From NCBI GenBank assembly GCA_017562135.1, contig QEYB01001152.1, positions 372,001 to 436,000 on the forward strand: a DNA stretch of 64,000 bases. The letters are read 5' to 3'. Below, piece by piece: positions 17,201-28,474 of the stretch (position 1 is the first letter of the stretch; each line of letters starts with the position of its first letter). The stretch is from Dipylidium caninum. Its lineage: Eukaryota; Platyhelminthes; Cestoda; Cyclophyllidea; Dipylidiidae. The position numbers were made by a program, and so were the translations under genes. The notes beneath the pieces were generated by a model that had not been told where the DNA came from, ran no database searches, and saw only the letters and a list, made by a program, of their open reading frames with translations.

Positions 17201-20200
17201 GGAAGGAACGGAATACACTGTAACTGACTTTGACATTGCGGGATTTCTGGGAAATTGTGATTTTGGAAGGGAAACTGAAGAAAATGAACCAAAAAACCTG
17301 ACAACGTCCAGCCGAAAACAAGTTGAGTGATCCAATTCAATAAGCGCTTGCTGATATTAAACTACCAGTGCTGGATGAACCACGGTTTGAGGGTCAATTC
17401 AAATATGAAAACTGGTAGTATGTTATTTTGGCTGGTAAGCAGGAAACATACAAATGTAGAGTGAGAAATTAAAAAAATTTGAACAAAGTTGTAAAAAAAT
17501 CAGATATCGAATCCAAAAATTTATCTTCCTTTCTTCTTATGGGGATTTTGCGTCATTCTCTCATTGAAGTCGACATTGTTAAGTAGCATTTTTGATTTCT
17601 AAAGTCAGCAAACAGTAGCCCAAGTTTGGATTCAGTTTAAAAAAAGTACTATCACCATAACTATGAGTACGGAAACAACAATTTACTACGTGTTATTTGC
17701 ACAACCGTTGAGACAGCCAGGTTAAAAAGCATCAAACAGCGAAAATGATCTCACCAGCACTGACAATGCGCGGAGTTGAAGCTTTTTGGGGAAGAGAAAC
17801 GATATTGGCAAATTTTGGGGGCGAAGGAAGAGGCGCTTTCGCGGTGATGATAAGAGACTGTCCCTGTGAGGGAAGACTCTTCTGAACAGTATAGTCACAG
17901 GCCATAGCTAAGCTGTTGCCACCGCAACTGCTTTCACTGGTATTGGCAGACACGGGAGCTTTTATCGTTTCTATCACTTTAACGGGAACCGTGCGAAGCG
18001 GTGATAAAGGGCGAGGGGAGACCACGGCAGAAGTCGAGTCAACTGTATAAGGGACGGGAGCTACTACCTTTCTCGGCGTCGGGGGCGAACTCTGTTGCGG
18101 GTTAGCATTCTTTTTCTGAGAAAACCGATTCGAGGGCATCCCATGTCTGGAAATGAGGCGGTAAATTTCTACTTTTATGACTTCTTGAAACTCGATGTCT
18201 AGATTATCTCAACATCACGATAGCGTGTTTTCTCATGATCGGGTATTTTTGTCAACAAATCTCTATCTATAATGGTGTAAATCAAGTTCTCACATTTTGC
18301 TGATATTTTTCGACAATAATACAAAATTAATAAATTCAAGGTCATGGTTCATCTCCAGATTTACTGCAATAAACGTCAAGATATGGTCAGTGAATTAACT
18401 TACGGGTAAGTAAAACGAATCAAGGGAAGACCAACTGGATTATTTGGATGTGGATCGAATGCCGTAGAGATAGAATTCCTAGCACTGCAAGGAGTAGGGA
18501 TTATCCTTCCACTCGAAGTGGGAACGGGCATCGAGAGAGGCATCGCCTTTTTTGCGGAAGAATCACACTGGTCTACGAATTGAAAGTCATTTGGCTGGCG
18601 CCGCGGTAACTGGGAAGATTTATCCACGAAACTCGTGTGTAACACAGATGTGAGAGGTGGCTTCTGCATTTGATTCACACTCAAAATGTACGATTCGCGA
18701 GCATTCGGAATAGTAGTGCTCCAAAAGATGCGTCTTGCTCTAGGTAAGGAAACAGTGATGAGCCAGGATGCTGGTTTTGTTGCACAAAAATATAATAGGA
18801 CTCAGATATCGTACCGGTATCCGATGGGGCAGAGGTAGCCGGGCCTAGCACGATCCCCCCGACGGCAAAGGGAGTCAGAGGCCTCGCCAATGTGTCCTAG
18901 TCGATCGATGCGCAAGGCCCCGATGGTAACGACGAAAGCAGAAGCGGGTAGGCTATAAGATACGAAGTCGATGGTGTTGGGAGAGATGGCGAGACTAAGA
19001 ACTGATTGGCGCGGGCGTTCCTTCGCGCAAGAGTTGCTGGTGCCGTCGCTGTCCTCCTCACTTGTGTCCGTGTCTCCACCACTGTAAACGCTACCGTCCC
19101 CCCGCATCGAAGTGATAAAACAATCGGATGGAACGAAGACACGACGACACACGAGCATTTCTTTCAGTTCCGGACTCTCACGAGAATAAAGATTAATAAA
19201 AATTTGGCTAAGCTGATTGTTATGAGTGGGAGCCAATTTAGGTTAACCATACGCTTTATCGGAAAAAATGTCTTACATTCGGTCACATACGGCTTAATTA
19301 ACCGAAAATTTATTTACATATATATTGAATGGAATATATATTATGCCATTGCCAATTTTAATAAATGATTGATAATAAATGTATTTGCCGCACATTTGGT
19401 TGTTCAATCAGGAATGGGAGAAGAATTTCAGCTTTGAAAATCGGATTGGGCGAAACCGTAACTCAACATTTTTAGCATTAAATTGTTCTTATAAAGAGTC
19501 TACGACGAAAAACCACTTTGTATCCAAAGTGAATAGCAAATAATTTTAGCCTACCTCTAAATCACAGTCAATCTGAGTTTTGATGTTTTCTACCTCCTCC
19601 TCAGTAATCTCGTCGGCAGCGATGAGAGAGGCTATACCCCTCTTATCCTTTTTAATGGCCTCTTCTCGCTCATCAACTTCATCTCCCACGTAAAAACGTC
19701 TGAGATTCCTCAAACGAGAAAGACGAATGGCTTCAATGAAGCGAACTTTTTTGGCTTCGGCGTGGCACTCAAGAGAACAGAAGAAGGATCTGTCAGCAGT
19801 AAAAACAGGTTTGGTAGATGTGGGCTTCCGGCGACGCATGGCACAAGGGAAGTGAACAACAATTCCACATTTCTCATTCGAGCACGTTACTGTAGCACCC
19901 AAATTCCCACAGTCCAGGCATCGCGTTCGGCCACCGCGACACAGCGCAGCAGAAAGGCCCGTTAGCTGACCAGAGTCCTCCTCAAAAACCTCTTTACTCC
20001 AAAGAGCACAGTTCACATGCGCCCATGTGTCAGAGCCAATGTAAATTAAACGGTCTTCAATACTGTTGTCAGTGTTTCGCGCGCAGAGGAGGCATCTTCT
20101 TGGCTCACCAGAAGAATTTAACAATAGCTGTTCTTCCTCAATAATAGTCTCTATTGGAAGTGCTCTTATCTCACGACCATCTGGGATCTCGGAGTCACTT

Positions 20201-23200
20201 TCGTCAAGGTCAACTGTTGATCTTGAGGGCAACAGAATCATCTTATCACGGTAATCTTCATTAAGGATATCCCAACTTGATTTTAAGCTGAAATAGTAAA
20301 GCGATTCGTTTCCTTCCAACCATTTTTGGACTGCGCGCCGGTTTGGGTGGTGAAGTAGACGCTGCCACTTAAAATAAAGCTCCTTCTGAAAGTTTTCGAC
20401 TGCAACTGAAAGAGAAGACTTGTCGTTCATAAACTTAAGCACACGAGTAACCGTTTAGTCACAAGACGGAAACAAACCAACCTTCCCCATCGGACTCTTC
20501 AAAAGACTCTGATGCGGGTTCTAGTAGAGTTTTAGGATTAAGACAGTAGGCGTTCACTTCCCTCTGTTTAATGAAAACGTCTTGGGCTTCATCGAATCTA
20601 CGACTGCAGTCTTCCAGATCGGCATGGTATTTCAGAAGGTGGTCGTGAACCTGTTCGATGCATTCTCGGTAAAATCCAAGTGTTCGCGGCGCTCCTAACT
20701 GGTAGGATTGAAAGACTAAACGAGTACGAGTCATGCCTATGATGGCTACAACGTATGGGCAGGCGAACTCGTAAAGTTCCAATTCCGCGACGGAACGCAG
20801 AAAATCGACGACAGATGAGAGAGAACCCTGCCCCTGGCGAAGTAGAGCTCGGACTGCAAAAAGGGGAGAACAGTAAATCTTCTTGCTTATTGATTGAAAA
20901 GGCAATATTTCATGAAATCAATTTGTCACAAATGCTACTCAAGGGGATCTCCACACTATAAGCAACTTTGCTCATCACTAGGAGGAAGAAGTAGTAAGAT
21001 CGGTATTGGATTGAAGTTACTAACTACTTGTGCATGAGTCGCAAAAATAAGTTTGTAAGAATATAAAAACTGTCAATTACCAACTAAAAACAAATAAAAT
21101 ACTGCAATGGAATAGTAGTGACGTTTTAAGAATGAATCCGCTACCAAATCGCCAAATTTATACCTTCCTTAGCAGTATAGGAAGCCTCCAACCAGGGGAA
21201 GAGGGCTTCAATGGAATTTGAAAGCCAAGAGAGAAGTCTTCTGAGTTGAGGGTAATCGTATGAGGAAGCTGGAGTTTTGTCAATTCGTGCAATCAATCTT
21301 GCAAGCAGTAGATATGACAGATTTTTCTAGTATCGAAAAAAGTTGGATAAATTGCGAAAAGTGAAGTAAACCATTTAAGACAAACTCACTGGAGTTATCC
21401 ACTGTTCTGTATCCAAACGCTCAACTAACCATTTCGCATACACGGGTGGAGGTTGCAATTTGGAATGATCCAGCCACGTTGATGGAGCCCCACGCCCCGT
21501 TTTCTTGGTTGGTACTAAAATTGGCTTGGCGTCGCAGGGAGCAGGGTCCATAGAAGGAGCTGACATATTTGAACTTTGTGGGCTATCAGTAAGCGAGTCA
21601 TTAAGACCATCTACTTGAGGGAGATGAGGTTCGTGGCTGACGTATTCCGATGGTGAAGCCATAGTAGAAAAGATGTGTTTGTCCCCTTTAGGACAAGCTG
21701 GTGCAAACAACGGTGCAGAAGGTTGCGTGGATGAACTGGGAGTCGAATCATGAGGAAAGACCTTGCAACCCTCAATGAGAGTGTTCATGCGTTCTGTCAG
21801 GGATTCTCGTGTTAGATTGCGAAGTTTTTCATCGTCGTCAACTGTACGAGTCTTATTTGAATGCGCGGCAATGTTTTGTTTGCAAGGAGAGCAGTAAATG
21901 GTGAAGGAACGTAGTTGATTTGGAGGAGCTCTCGCAATTAACTCGTACTGGTCATCTGCAGATGAAGCCAAGAGGTCATGATATACAAATTGCTTAACAA
22001 TAATACTTATCCTACGTACACTACTCGAGTTATTGAGTAATCAAGCAAATTATTAAGAAAACGAAATTAACGCATTTAGAACAAAAAAACAAAATTTTCT
22101 GGTATTCGGGTTTAGTCAGGTCAATAAAAGGGACCATAGTTACACCTCGTCGATAGCTTATATACCACTGCAATATAAATGCCGAAATCAAATAAACAAG
22201 TTGACCATAAATGAAAACACCTTGACGAAGAACTTCGATTGATAAGGTTATTTCTAAAATGAGAACCCACGTTTTACAGAGGCCGACTCAATGTATTTCT
22301 TCAATTATCAGTTAAAGACTATTCCCCGTTCAAGGGGACTTTGTGTAATTTACTAATAGCTAATAGTTGTCTCAGTAGGAAAAGTAGGCATTAATTACGC
22401 TCTACATTCTTTCCTGCTAATGCTCGCATTCGTTTTCCATATAATACAGCGGGTAAAACTGAAGCCATCAAAGTGTGGGAAGCGTCAATTTACTGAATTC
22501 TTACAGCTTAATTTCGCACAGGCCCTATGCAGCCAACGATGACAGGAGTCGCACTCGATCATCTCCACAGTCTCCTCTAAGTAGGTTCGATTGCACTGGG
22601 GACATACATGACCTTTTGCTTCAGCCATCGCACAGGCTGCGCACCTGGCGGGGTCACACGACCACGGCACCATGCACGCGTCTTCGTTACCCACCCGACA
22701 CACGGCCATCTGACGATCGCGCGGGGTTACCAGACAGTGCACACACCTCGTGCAATTCGGACACACCTGGACGGTGCAAAAGTGCCGCTAGCCATAATTT
22801 GCACTTGATTTTAATACCTTGTTAATACGGGCCATTGAAGACGTACCCACTTTCCCCTTTCCTTGAGCTGAGCAGGCGCATACTCTGGAAGGCAGCCCGG
22901 ATGAAAGCCGCAGAGGCATTCCGAACACCGCAACTCCACAGCAGTTTGGGTGCAGACATCACAAGGAATACAGTTGCAGCAAAGAAAAGACTCTTTTTTC
23001 TTCGAAAAAGGCTGCTGTTTATCACAAAATGTGTGAAATGGTTCCGCACATGATACACAATTGCGCAACTAAGGCAAATAGGGAAAAAGACCTCTTATCG
23101 GCCCAAATTATTGGTCGAAAGCACAAAAATGTAATAGACATACATCTATTCCGGCAGAACCACACAAATAACAAATCTCCTTGGGTGGAGCCGATGCTGA

Positions 23201-26200
23201 AGAGGTGACAACGGGAAATCCGCCACGATATGCGATGTCTCCGTCGATAACTTCCCCTTCAACAGGCGCTATCGTGTGGCTTGTGGGTTCACCATTGTGG
23301 CTGTCGTGGGGCGCAAAATACATACCAAGATCGCCGCCTCGAAGCGATCGCACGGGAGCATCTGCAAAAACTTCGAGATTGTTGATAGAGGAGGAAGCGT
23401 TAGGTTCGATACGCAAGCTATTTGAGGACATGGAGCCCACTGCAACCGAGGTAGTGTGATTAGAAGATAGTGTTGATACTCCTCCGTTTCTCGAGATGTT
23501 CATGAGCTGTTCTTGAAGACCAGGGACTGTATCAAGAAGTGAAGGCTGTGGCGATGGTCCGGGTGGTGGAGGCACATATCTCATTGCTTTCTGCGCCTGT
23601 TGATAGGATCGTGTGGAGAAGTTTACCGGTATCTTAACCTTTAAGAACAAAAAGGGAATGATGAGTCTTGGTGTTGTCATATTTGAAAGGCAATGGACAT
23701 TCCTCTTGCGACAAATCAGGCGTAAATGGCGCTAAATATCCCTTCAATGCAAATAAATAAACATAGCTTCCATTCGACTAAGGTTCATTGTCAAAAGAAT
23801 TAGAGGAAATTTGCTAGTCATAAGTTTCAAATCAAAAAGAAAAAACAGGAAACACAATTTTGTAATTTCGGAGACTCGGAGTAAAACTTAAAAAACCCTC
23901 TGTAAGTGATAAGATCCGATTGTATTATCTAAAAACAATATTTTACAAGTAATCAACAATTTCAAATTGTTAATACAATCCACAAACGTGCACTTTCATT
24001 GTAAACCATGGTATATTAATTCTGACATTAAGACATGTCTCCCGTTTTTTGAGCAAAAAGGTTTGTCAAGACTCACTCGCGGTCCATCACCTCTAGCAGT
24101 GGCTAGGTGTCTCCTCCTGTGGCATATAGTCTCACTGAAAATGTGTAAACACGTTAGCTCAGGCGAAAGAAAAAATAGAAATGGGTGAAATCTGATAGCT
24201 TACATGCACGGGATGTTTCTGACGCCAGAGCCACCACTGCCGTAATGAGCCTGTTGTCTGAAAAAAAAGAACCACAAAGAGACTAAAAGGAGTCAAATGA
24301 TAAAATTGAGGGAATTAAGAGTCAAGTAAAATTACCGACAGTTGTGGCAACGGCCACAAGGTCCTACCATGCCTCTACAGGCAGCACAATTTCCACAATC
24401 AGGTTTCAGGCGATTGCTACCATCCATGGAACTGCCGTCGGAAAAATAGGCCTCAGCAGTAGCTGCAGTGGCAGCCATTAAAGGACTGGTACCGTCTTGA
24501 GTCTGGGCTCCAACCGCCGCTAATCTGGCCGCGTGTTTCATTACAGACATTGGATTATTACATTGGAGTCCTTGAGCTAAATTTTAATTAGAAGAAGCAT
24601 GTAAACCACCACCTCTATCTTCAAAAATATAATGAGAATGAGTCTCTAGTTAGTTATACTTCAAGATTTGAATAGGCTTAAAGAAAAAAAACTCGACTGT
24701 TAGGGCAGAAATCTACTCACGAGTTTTTCGGTCGACCACTTTAACTCGTGGACCCCCTCTATTCTGCAGCACAGACGGTGGACGTCTTTGTTGTCGACGG
24801 TTGGGCCCGTTAACAGAAAGCGTAGATGATGAAATATCGCTCCGCGAATCCTCAATGTTCATATATGCTTTGTCCCCACTCTCCCATCTTCCCTGGGGAC
24901 CTAACGTCGCAAAGTCTCCCTGCAGCCTCAACTGAATTAAAAGTCGTAAAAGATAAAAGCAAAGAACCAAAGTAATTTAAAATGGCAGGAAATATAACCA
25001 ATAGTTGCAAGTATAATGCCCGTCGTCCCTCCTTACGTTTGCTTTTGGTTTCCGTTTTCCTTCAATAATTTTGTCCGGTGAACCACTGGGCCTCGACCTC
25101 TTAGGAGGCCTAACCGTTTGTGTGTCTCTATTTGGTTGAGATGGTTCTTCTTCTCGACGCTTGCGACTGTCATCCTCCTCCTCATCCGCGCGAAGAGCCG
25201 TTTTTGAGCCTGGAGACCGCAAGGTTCTGCCATCACTCTCTCTCTGTCGACGACGTCGCGTCTGCTCCTCCTCCAGCGCTTGTGCATATCTTGCTGTGAG
25301 CCGACGACTTCGGCGGTCACGGAGAGTGGTTTGTGACGAGACCGATATCGGTTCAGACACTGATATTTCTGGCTGTACCACCTCTCTTTTGGGCTAAAAA
25401 TAAGGGAAGAGACAATGAAAAAGACAAAAAATGTGGACGAATACCTATACAATTACAGACCTCATGATCAGACTCTAGGTCTGACTCCGACTCCGATAAG
25501 GCACGGAGGGAGGATAAAGCACAGGAAGAAGCGCTATCATTAGCGAGAGAATTCTGCTTATCACACTCAGGAACGATTAGCGGATGTGGGATCGTAAATT
25601 CCTCCACACTTTGCTCAAATCTTTCCGGTAGTACTGGAGTCTTCGTAATGCAGTAGCAGTTAGATCCCTTATACATTTTCTTAAAGTTCAAACAAGAGAT
25701 CATGATAAGATCACAAATGGTACAATTTGTTTAATATGCCATATATGTATGTACCTTCAAAATTGAGATGGTAGGATCAAGATCACAAAGAGTAACGGCC
25801 TTATCAAAGGCGGAGGTGTGATAAAGAACAAGACGAGCACGGCGTTTGAGCCACTGAGGCAGGCTGAGACATGGTTCAAGAGGATGCAATAGACGGAGAC
25901 ATCTCCGGGCGTGGCAGGGCAAACAAAGTGCCCATAAAGGGACTTCAGCAAATCCATGATTAGCGTTTGGGTGGCATGGAAGAGCCACGAGTTTCGCGAG
26001 TAGGACTAAATCCGATGAAGATCCTTGCTGCTCTTTTAGTAAAATTAAAATAGCCTTGTAACCGAGAACACAATCTTGACAAATGACGGTGTTGTTGGCC
26101 AAGCGAAAGAGATCAGTTGACTTGCCCCGACAAAGAACACAATAGGGTTGATCAGCCTCTTGAAGATCCTTCTTAATAAGCCTGTGTAAAATAAAAAACC

Positions 26201-28474
26201 AATACGCGTTTGCTTTGAGAAAGAGTTGAATGCCAATTAAGATCATTTACCTGGAATAAAGTTCTACATCTTTTGATAAACCACCGGGAAGGGGTGGACA
26301 ACATACGAAGAAGAGGGGCGATCCAAGAGCTATCAATTTACTTTCTGCTTGTCCTTCATTAGTATTATTCTCCGTATTCACGTCCGGTTTTAACTGATTG
26401 TAAAATAACGTTATGCACTCCGCAAGGTAACAAAAATCACATTTCGAGCCCGCATTGGAGCATTCGCATAAAAAAAGAAAATCAGAATCTCCTTGGGCCA
26501 GAGTGCTATACCATCCGCTCAACGCATCACTTTCGGTATCCGAAAACTGTTCGGCCACTCGAACTGCCGCAGTACGGCATCTCAAAACACAAGCACCACA
26601 TGCCCTGATTTCCGACTGCTTAACAGTGCTACCCGGACCCAGTGTAATTACATACACGTCTGAGCAACCTCGAAAACATATTCGACAAGGCTGATCTTCA
26701 AGGTCTTCTCCTTCATGAAGCATCGGTAATGTTTCCAGACTTCGCGATGAATCTAAAGCCAAATTGTTTACGGTTTGAATGTTTACAAGCAAAACTAATT
26801 TCGAATCTAAAGCTCAAAGATGCTGGATGGATAAATACCTTGAACAACTTATCTTAAAAATACTAATATTTAGAGAAAGATTGCATGTTTATTTTAGGGG
26901 GACACGTACGTGGAAGCAATTATATCAACGATGATGACGGGAACAGGTGAGATCAATAGCGTAGTAAACAGTAAAAAAATGACGAGTAGAAAAATACGAA
27001 ATATGTAACAACACCAATAATACAAATACGATCATGAGAAATTTTATACCAAATCAAAGAGCCAAAAAAGTTACTACGGCAAACAGTAGATTGACAAAGG
27101 ATTATTTTAAAAGTTAATCTGTTTAACAGTCGTTACTTTTTGATCTTAAAAATACGATTAATTTACCATATGTCTTCGGGGTCATTGCAGCATCTTCGTC
27201 TGCCATTTCGGGCACAAATGCGGTCCCATTGACCTTTGAAGCTTTAGTATTCACCAAGACACGGCACCAGAGTCGGTCGAGAAAAGAAGCCAATTCTGAA
27301 CCCTTTCGATCGCACTCTTGGATATCAAATGGTGAATGTAACCTATGAGCGAAATACTCAACGGATCTTCTACAGCGAGCCCAACAAGCGAGACTGGGTT
27401 GACTAAGGCGGGTAGTTGAGAGGTAATGCAGAATGACTGCGTTACGTGATTTGCGCTTCTGACTCCTAACAAAGGGATGATAAACTAGACAGTCTATTTT
27501 AAAGAATCAGGGATAATAACAAATGTATCAAATGTAAACTCACTTGTTCGGCCGAAATCCTAGAGTAACGTAATGAAATATTTTGCAAGCCATACACCAA
27601 GTGGAAGGAATGGAAAGTAGGTTATCGGAACCTAACGAAATAGGATCGGAAGTAAAACAGGTAGGAATTTTGATGCAAACAGCGTTCTCAAGACGGTCAA
27701 GATTTGTGCAAATGTCATTCAGAAAACCTCTACATTCATCGCAGGTTAAAAGACCATCGGCGAGAGCACATCCACAATATCGACAGCTGGGATCGGTGCC
27801 TAAAACGTCATAATCAAAGGTAAAGGCTGTGTGCAGAGACGGAGAAGTGAAGCCATTCAAGGGACTTACGAACCGGCTCCTGTGTAGCTATTGTCATCTT
27901 ATGATTTTCACTGAAATCAAAAAAAGAATACAAGAATGAACAGTGGGCGGCATGCCATAATAAATAGCAAGTAACTTACGTCGTTGATGAAGCAAGTTCG
28001 GACGCTTTCATTACTACAACTTCTTCTTCCACAGTGCGCATAGTTTCTACCTTGCTTATACATGCTCCACAAACCGCCGAAATATGCTTATCTACAAAAT
28101 CTTGTGTTCCGAGAAGTCTGGTTTCATAAAATTGACTGGCTCTCAGTGATGACATTAAAATATTGAAATCAACTGCATCAAAAAGTTTTCTCGAGAGCGT
28201 TTCATTAATCTCCATCGTTCTCTTATTCTTTTTCAAGTACTTTTTTACGAAAACCTGTGGAGGTATGAGAGGCAGAAAAGCCTTACTTTAAGATCAAAAA
28301 GTGCTCTCTTGTCAATATTCGACAGCCTTCCGTCATAGTCTGCATGTTTGTGCTCATCATTGGCCGAGTACTTGATAAGGATTTTTGAAGAACCTCACTC
28401 ATGTCAAGCATCTCCACGGGTGCAAAGCATTTCAACCGTTTGCCAAGCGGTTCATCGGGATTCATTTCGAACAT
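12947..28474 (-). CDS. KMT2A/trx-like: Trithorax/MLL-type histone H3K4 methyltransferase
   Basis: Nuclear chromatin enzyme predicted to methylate histone H3 lysine 4 as the catalytic subunit of a COMPASS-like complex. From N- to C-terminus I can place: a start ATG at 28474 with an in-frame TAA just upstream; cysteine-rich modules (28.2-25.7 kb); a basic Arg/Lys-rich region (25.4-24.7 kb); a CXXC domain (24.5-24.06 kb); PHD fingers (23.2-22.5 kb); an extended PHD (about 20.2-19.6 kb); FYRN (19.1-18.4 kb); low-complexity Ser/Pro exons (18.1-16.1 kb); FYRC (15.98-15.84 kb); and SET plus post-SET, ending at TAA 12947. The CXXC, PHD and FYR combination separates it from SETD1 and MLL3/4 and supports a KMT2A/B (Trx) identity. 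It has many exons, several of which I could not join with certainty. A taspase cleavage site was not identified. The far N-terminal modules could belong to a separate upstream gene, although exon phases run smoothly there. Confidence 0.85.
14770..15090 (-). other. Probable exon between FYRC and SET (trithorax-like gene)
   Basis: An open frame with strong GC3 bias runs from an acceptor (CCCTAG|GGCG, about 15088) to a donor (CTTTCA|GTAGGT, about 14769). It ends in phase 0, which matches the start of the SET exon. It is rich in Ala, Glu and Thr and includes DPLDFLLCEANC. Near its end is GRARSQL, which resembles the G-x-A-R-(A/S/T) WDR5-interaction (Win) motif of MLL/SET1 proteins. Its 5' phase does not match the FYRC exon directly, so a further small exon probably lies between them. 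Confidence 0.5.
15841..15979 (-). other. FYRC domain exon (trithorax-like gene)
   Basis: An exon of 139 nt starts in phase 0 after acceptor TTTGTAG and ends in phase 1 at C|GTAAGT. It encodes FRLQFSTNPLG and TSAWRQVVNAVLKLREENG, the core of an FY-rich C-terminal (FYRC) domain, including the conserved AW of the last helix. The preceding exon (ending about 16055 at LY|GTATGT, also phase 0) joins correctly. FYRC normally packs against FYRN and holds the two halves of MLL proteins together. Confidence 0.72.
18400..19236 (-). other. FYRN domain exons (trithorax-like gene)
   Basis: The exon entering from the right ends at 18815 with VTIGALRIDRLGHI and YLCPIGYR. A 75-nt intron (18814-18740) then interrupts the domain, and the next exon resumes with ARRIFWSTTIPNARESYIL. 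Joined, they give the hallmark FYRN pattern GxLxxxxLGxI ... PxGY ... R(L/I)(Y/F)WST. Without removing this intron the frame hits a stop two codons later, so the splice is strongly supported. A Ser/Thr/Pro-rich stretch follows. Confidence 0.78.
19546..20905 (-). other. Extended PHD (ePHD) and preceding helical exons (trithorax-like gene)
   Basis: The exon at 20442-19546 carries a zinc-knuckle/extended PHD: CLLCARNTD, then WAHVNCALWSKEVFEE, CLDCGNLGATVTC, CGIVVHFPCAMRR and FFCSLEC. The order C-C-HxxC-C-C-HxxC-C-C is that of the ePHD preceding FYRN in MLL and Trx. The exon at 20905-20459 includes GFYRECIEQVHDHLLKYHAD, at the place where MLL proteins have an atypical bromodomain; I call it only a helical region. 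Another exon at about 21330-21170 and a Ser/Pro-rich exon at 21971-21375 precede these. Confidence 0.8.
22485..23190 (-). other. PHD finger cluster (trithorax-like gene)
   Basis: Several exons encode consecutive PHD-type fingers. The first begins CYLCGSAGID (about 23175) and continues with NCVSCAEPFHTFC (about 23060). The second has CDVCTQTAVELRCSECLCGF and FHPGCL. The third includes CVHCLVTPRD, CAACAMAEAKGHVCPQC and MIECDSCHRWLHRACAKL. Cysteine/histidine order and the WLH/FHP positions fit PHD1-3 of MLL/Trx, in which PHD3 reads trimethylated H3K4. Confidence 0.82.
24060..24550 (-). other. CXXC zinc-finger exons (trithorax-like gene)
   Basis: Three exons join to give CGNCAAC, x6, CGRCHNC, then a Gly-rich linker and PCIETICHRRR (junctions around 24336, 24260-24204 and 24139). 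All eight zinc-binding cysteines of a CXXC domain are present with nearly normal spacing. The usual KFGG segment, which contacts CpG DNA, is replaced by a YGSGG-like stretch. A CXXC domain marks KMT2A/B rather than KMT2C/D. Confidence 0.7.
25731..27860 (-). other. Cysteine-rich repeated modules in the N-terminal part (trithorax-like gene)
   Basis: Exons at about 27860-27540, 27480-27165, 26800-26250 and 26180-25755 encode repeating cysteine-rich units: CRYCGCALADGLLTCDEC, PCRICFRGCSD with ACGACVLRC, and CVLCRGKSTD with VICQDC, each followed by further CxxC pairs such as WCMACK, KCDFCYLAEC and LWALCLPCHARRC. Two units share a following helix-like segment, SLACWARCRRSVEYF and SLPQWLKRRARLVLYH. 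The units look like diverged tandem duplicates of one zinc-binding module. I could not match them to a named family. Confidence 0.6.
28237..28474 (-). other. 5' end of the trithorax-like gene
   Basis: The ATG at 28474 is preceded in frame by TAA and opens MFEMNPDEPLGKRLK. A second frame just downstream is clearly coding (DYDGRLSNIDKRALFDLK, 28355-28290). It joins in phase 0 across a 30-odd-nt intron to VFVKKYLKKNKRTMEINETL (28250 leftwards). The short intron between the ATG exon and this second frame has two possible donors and is not settled. Confidence 0.5.
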
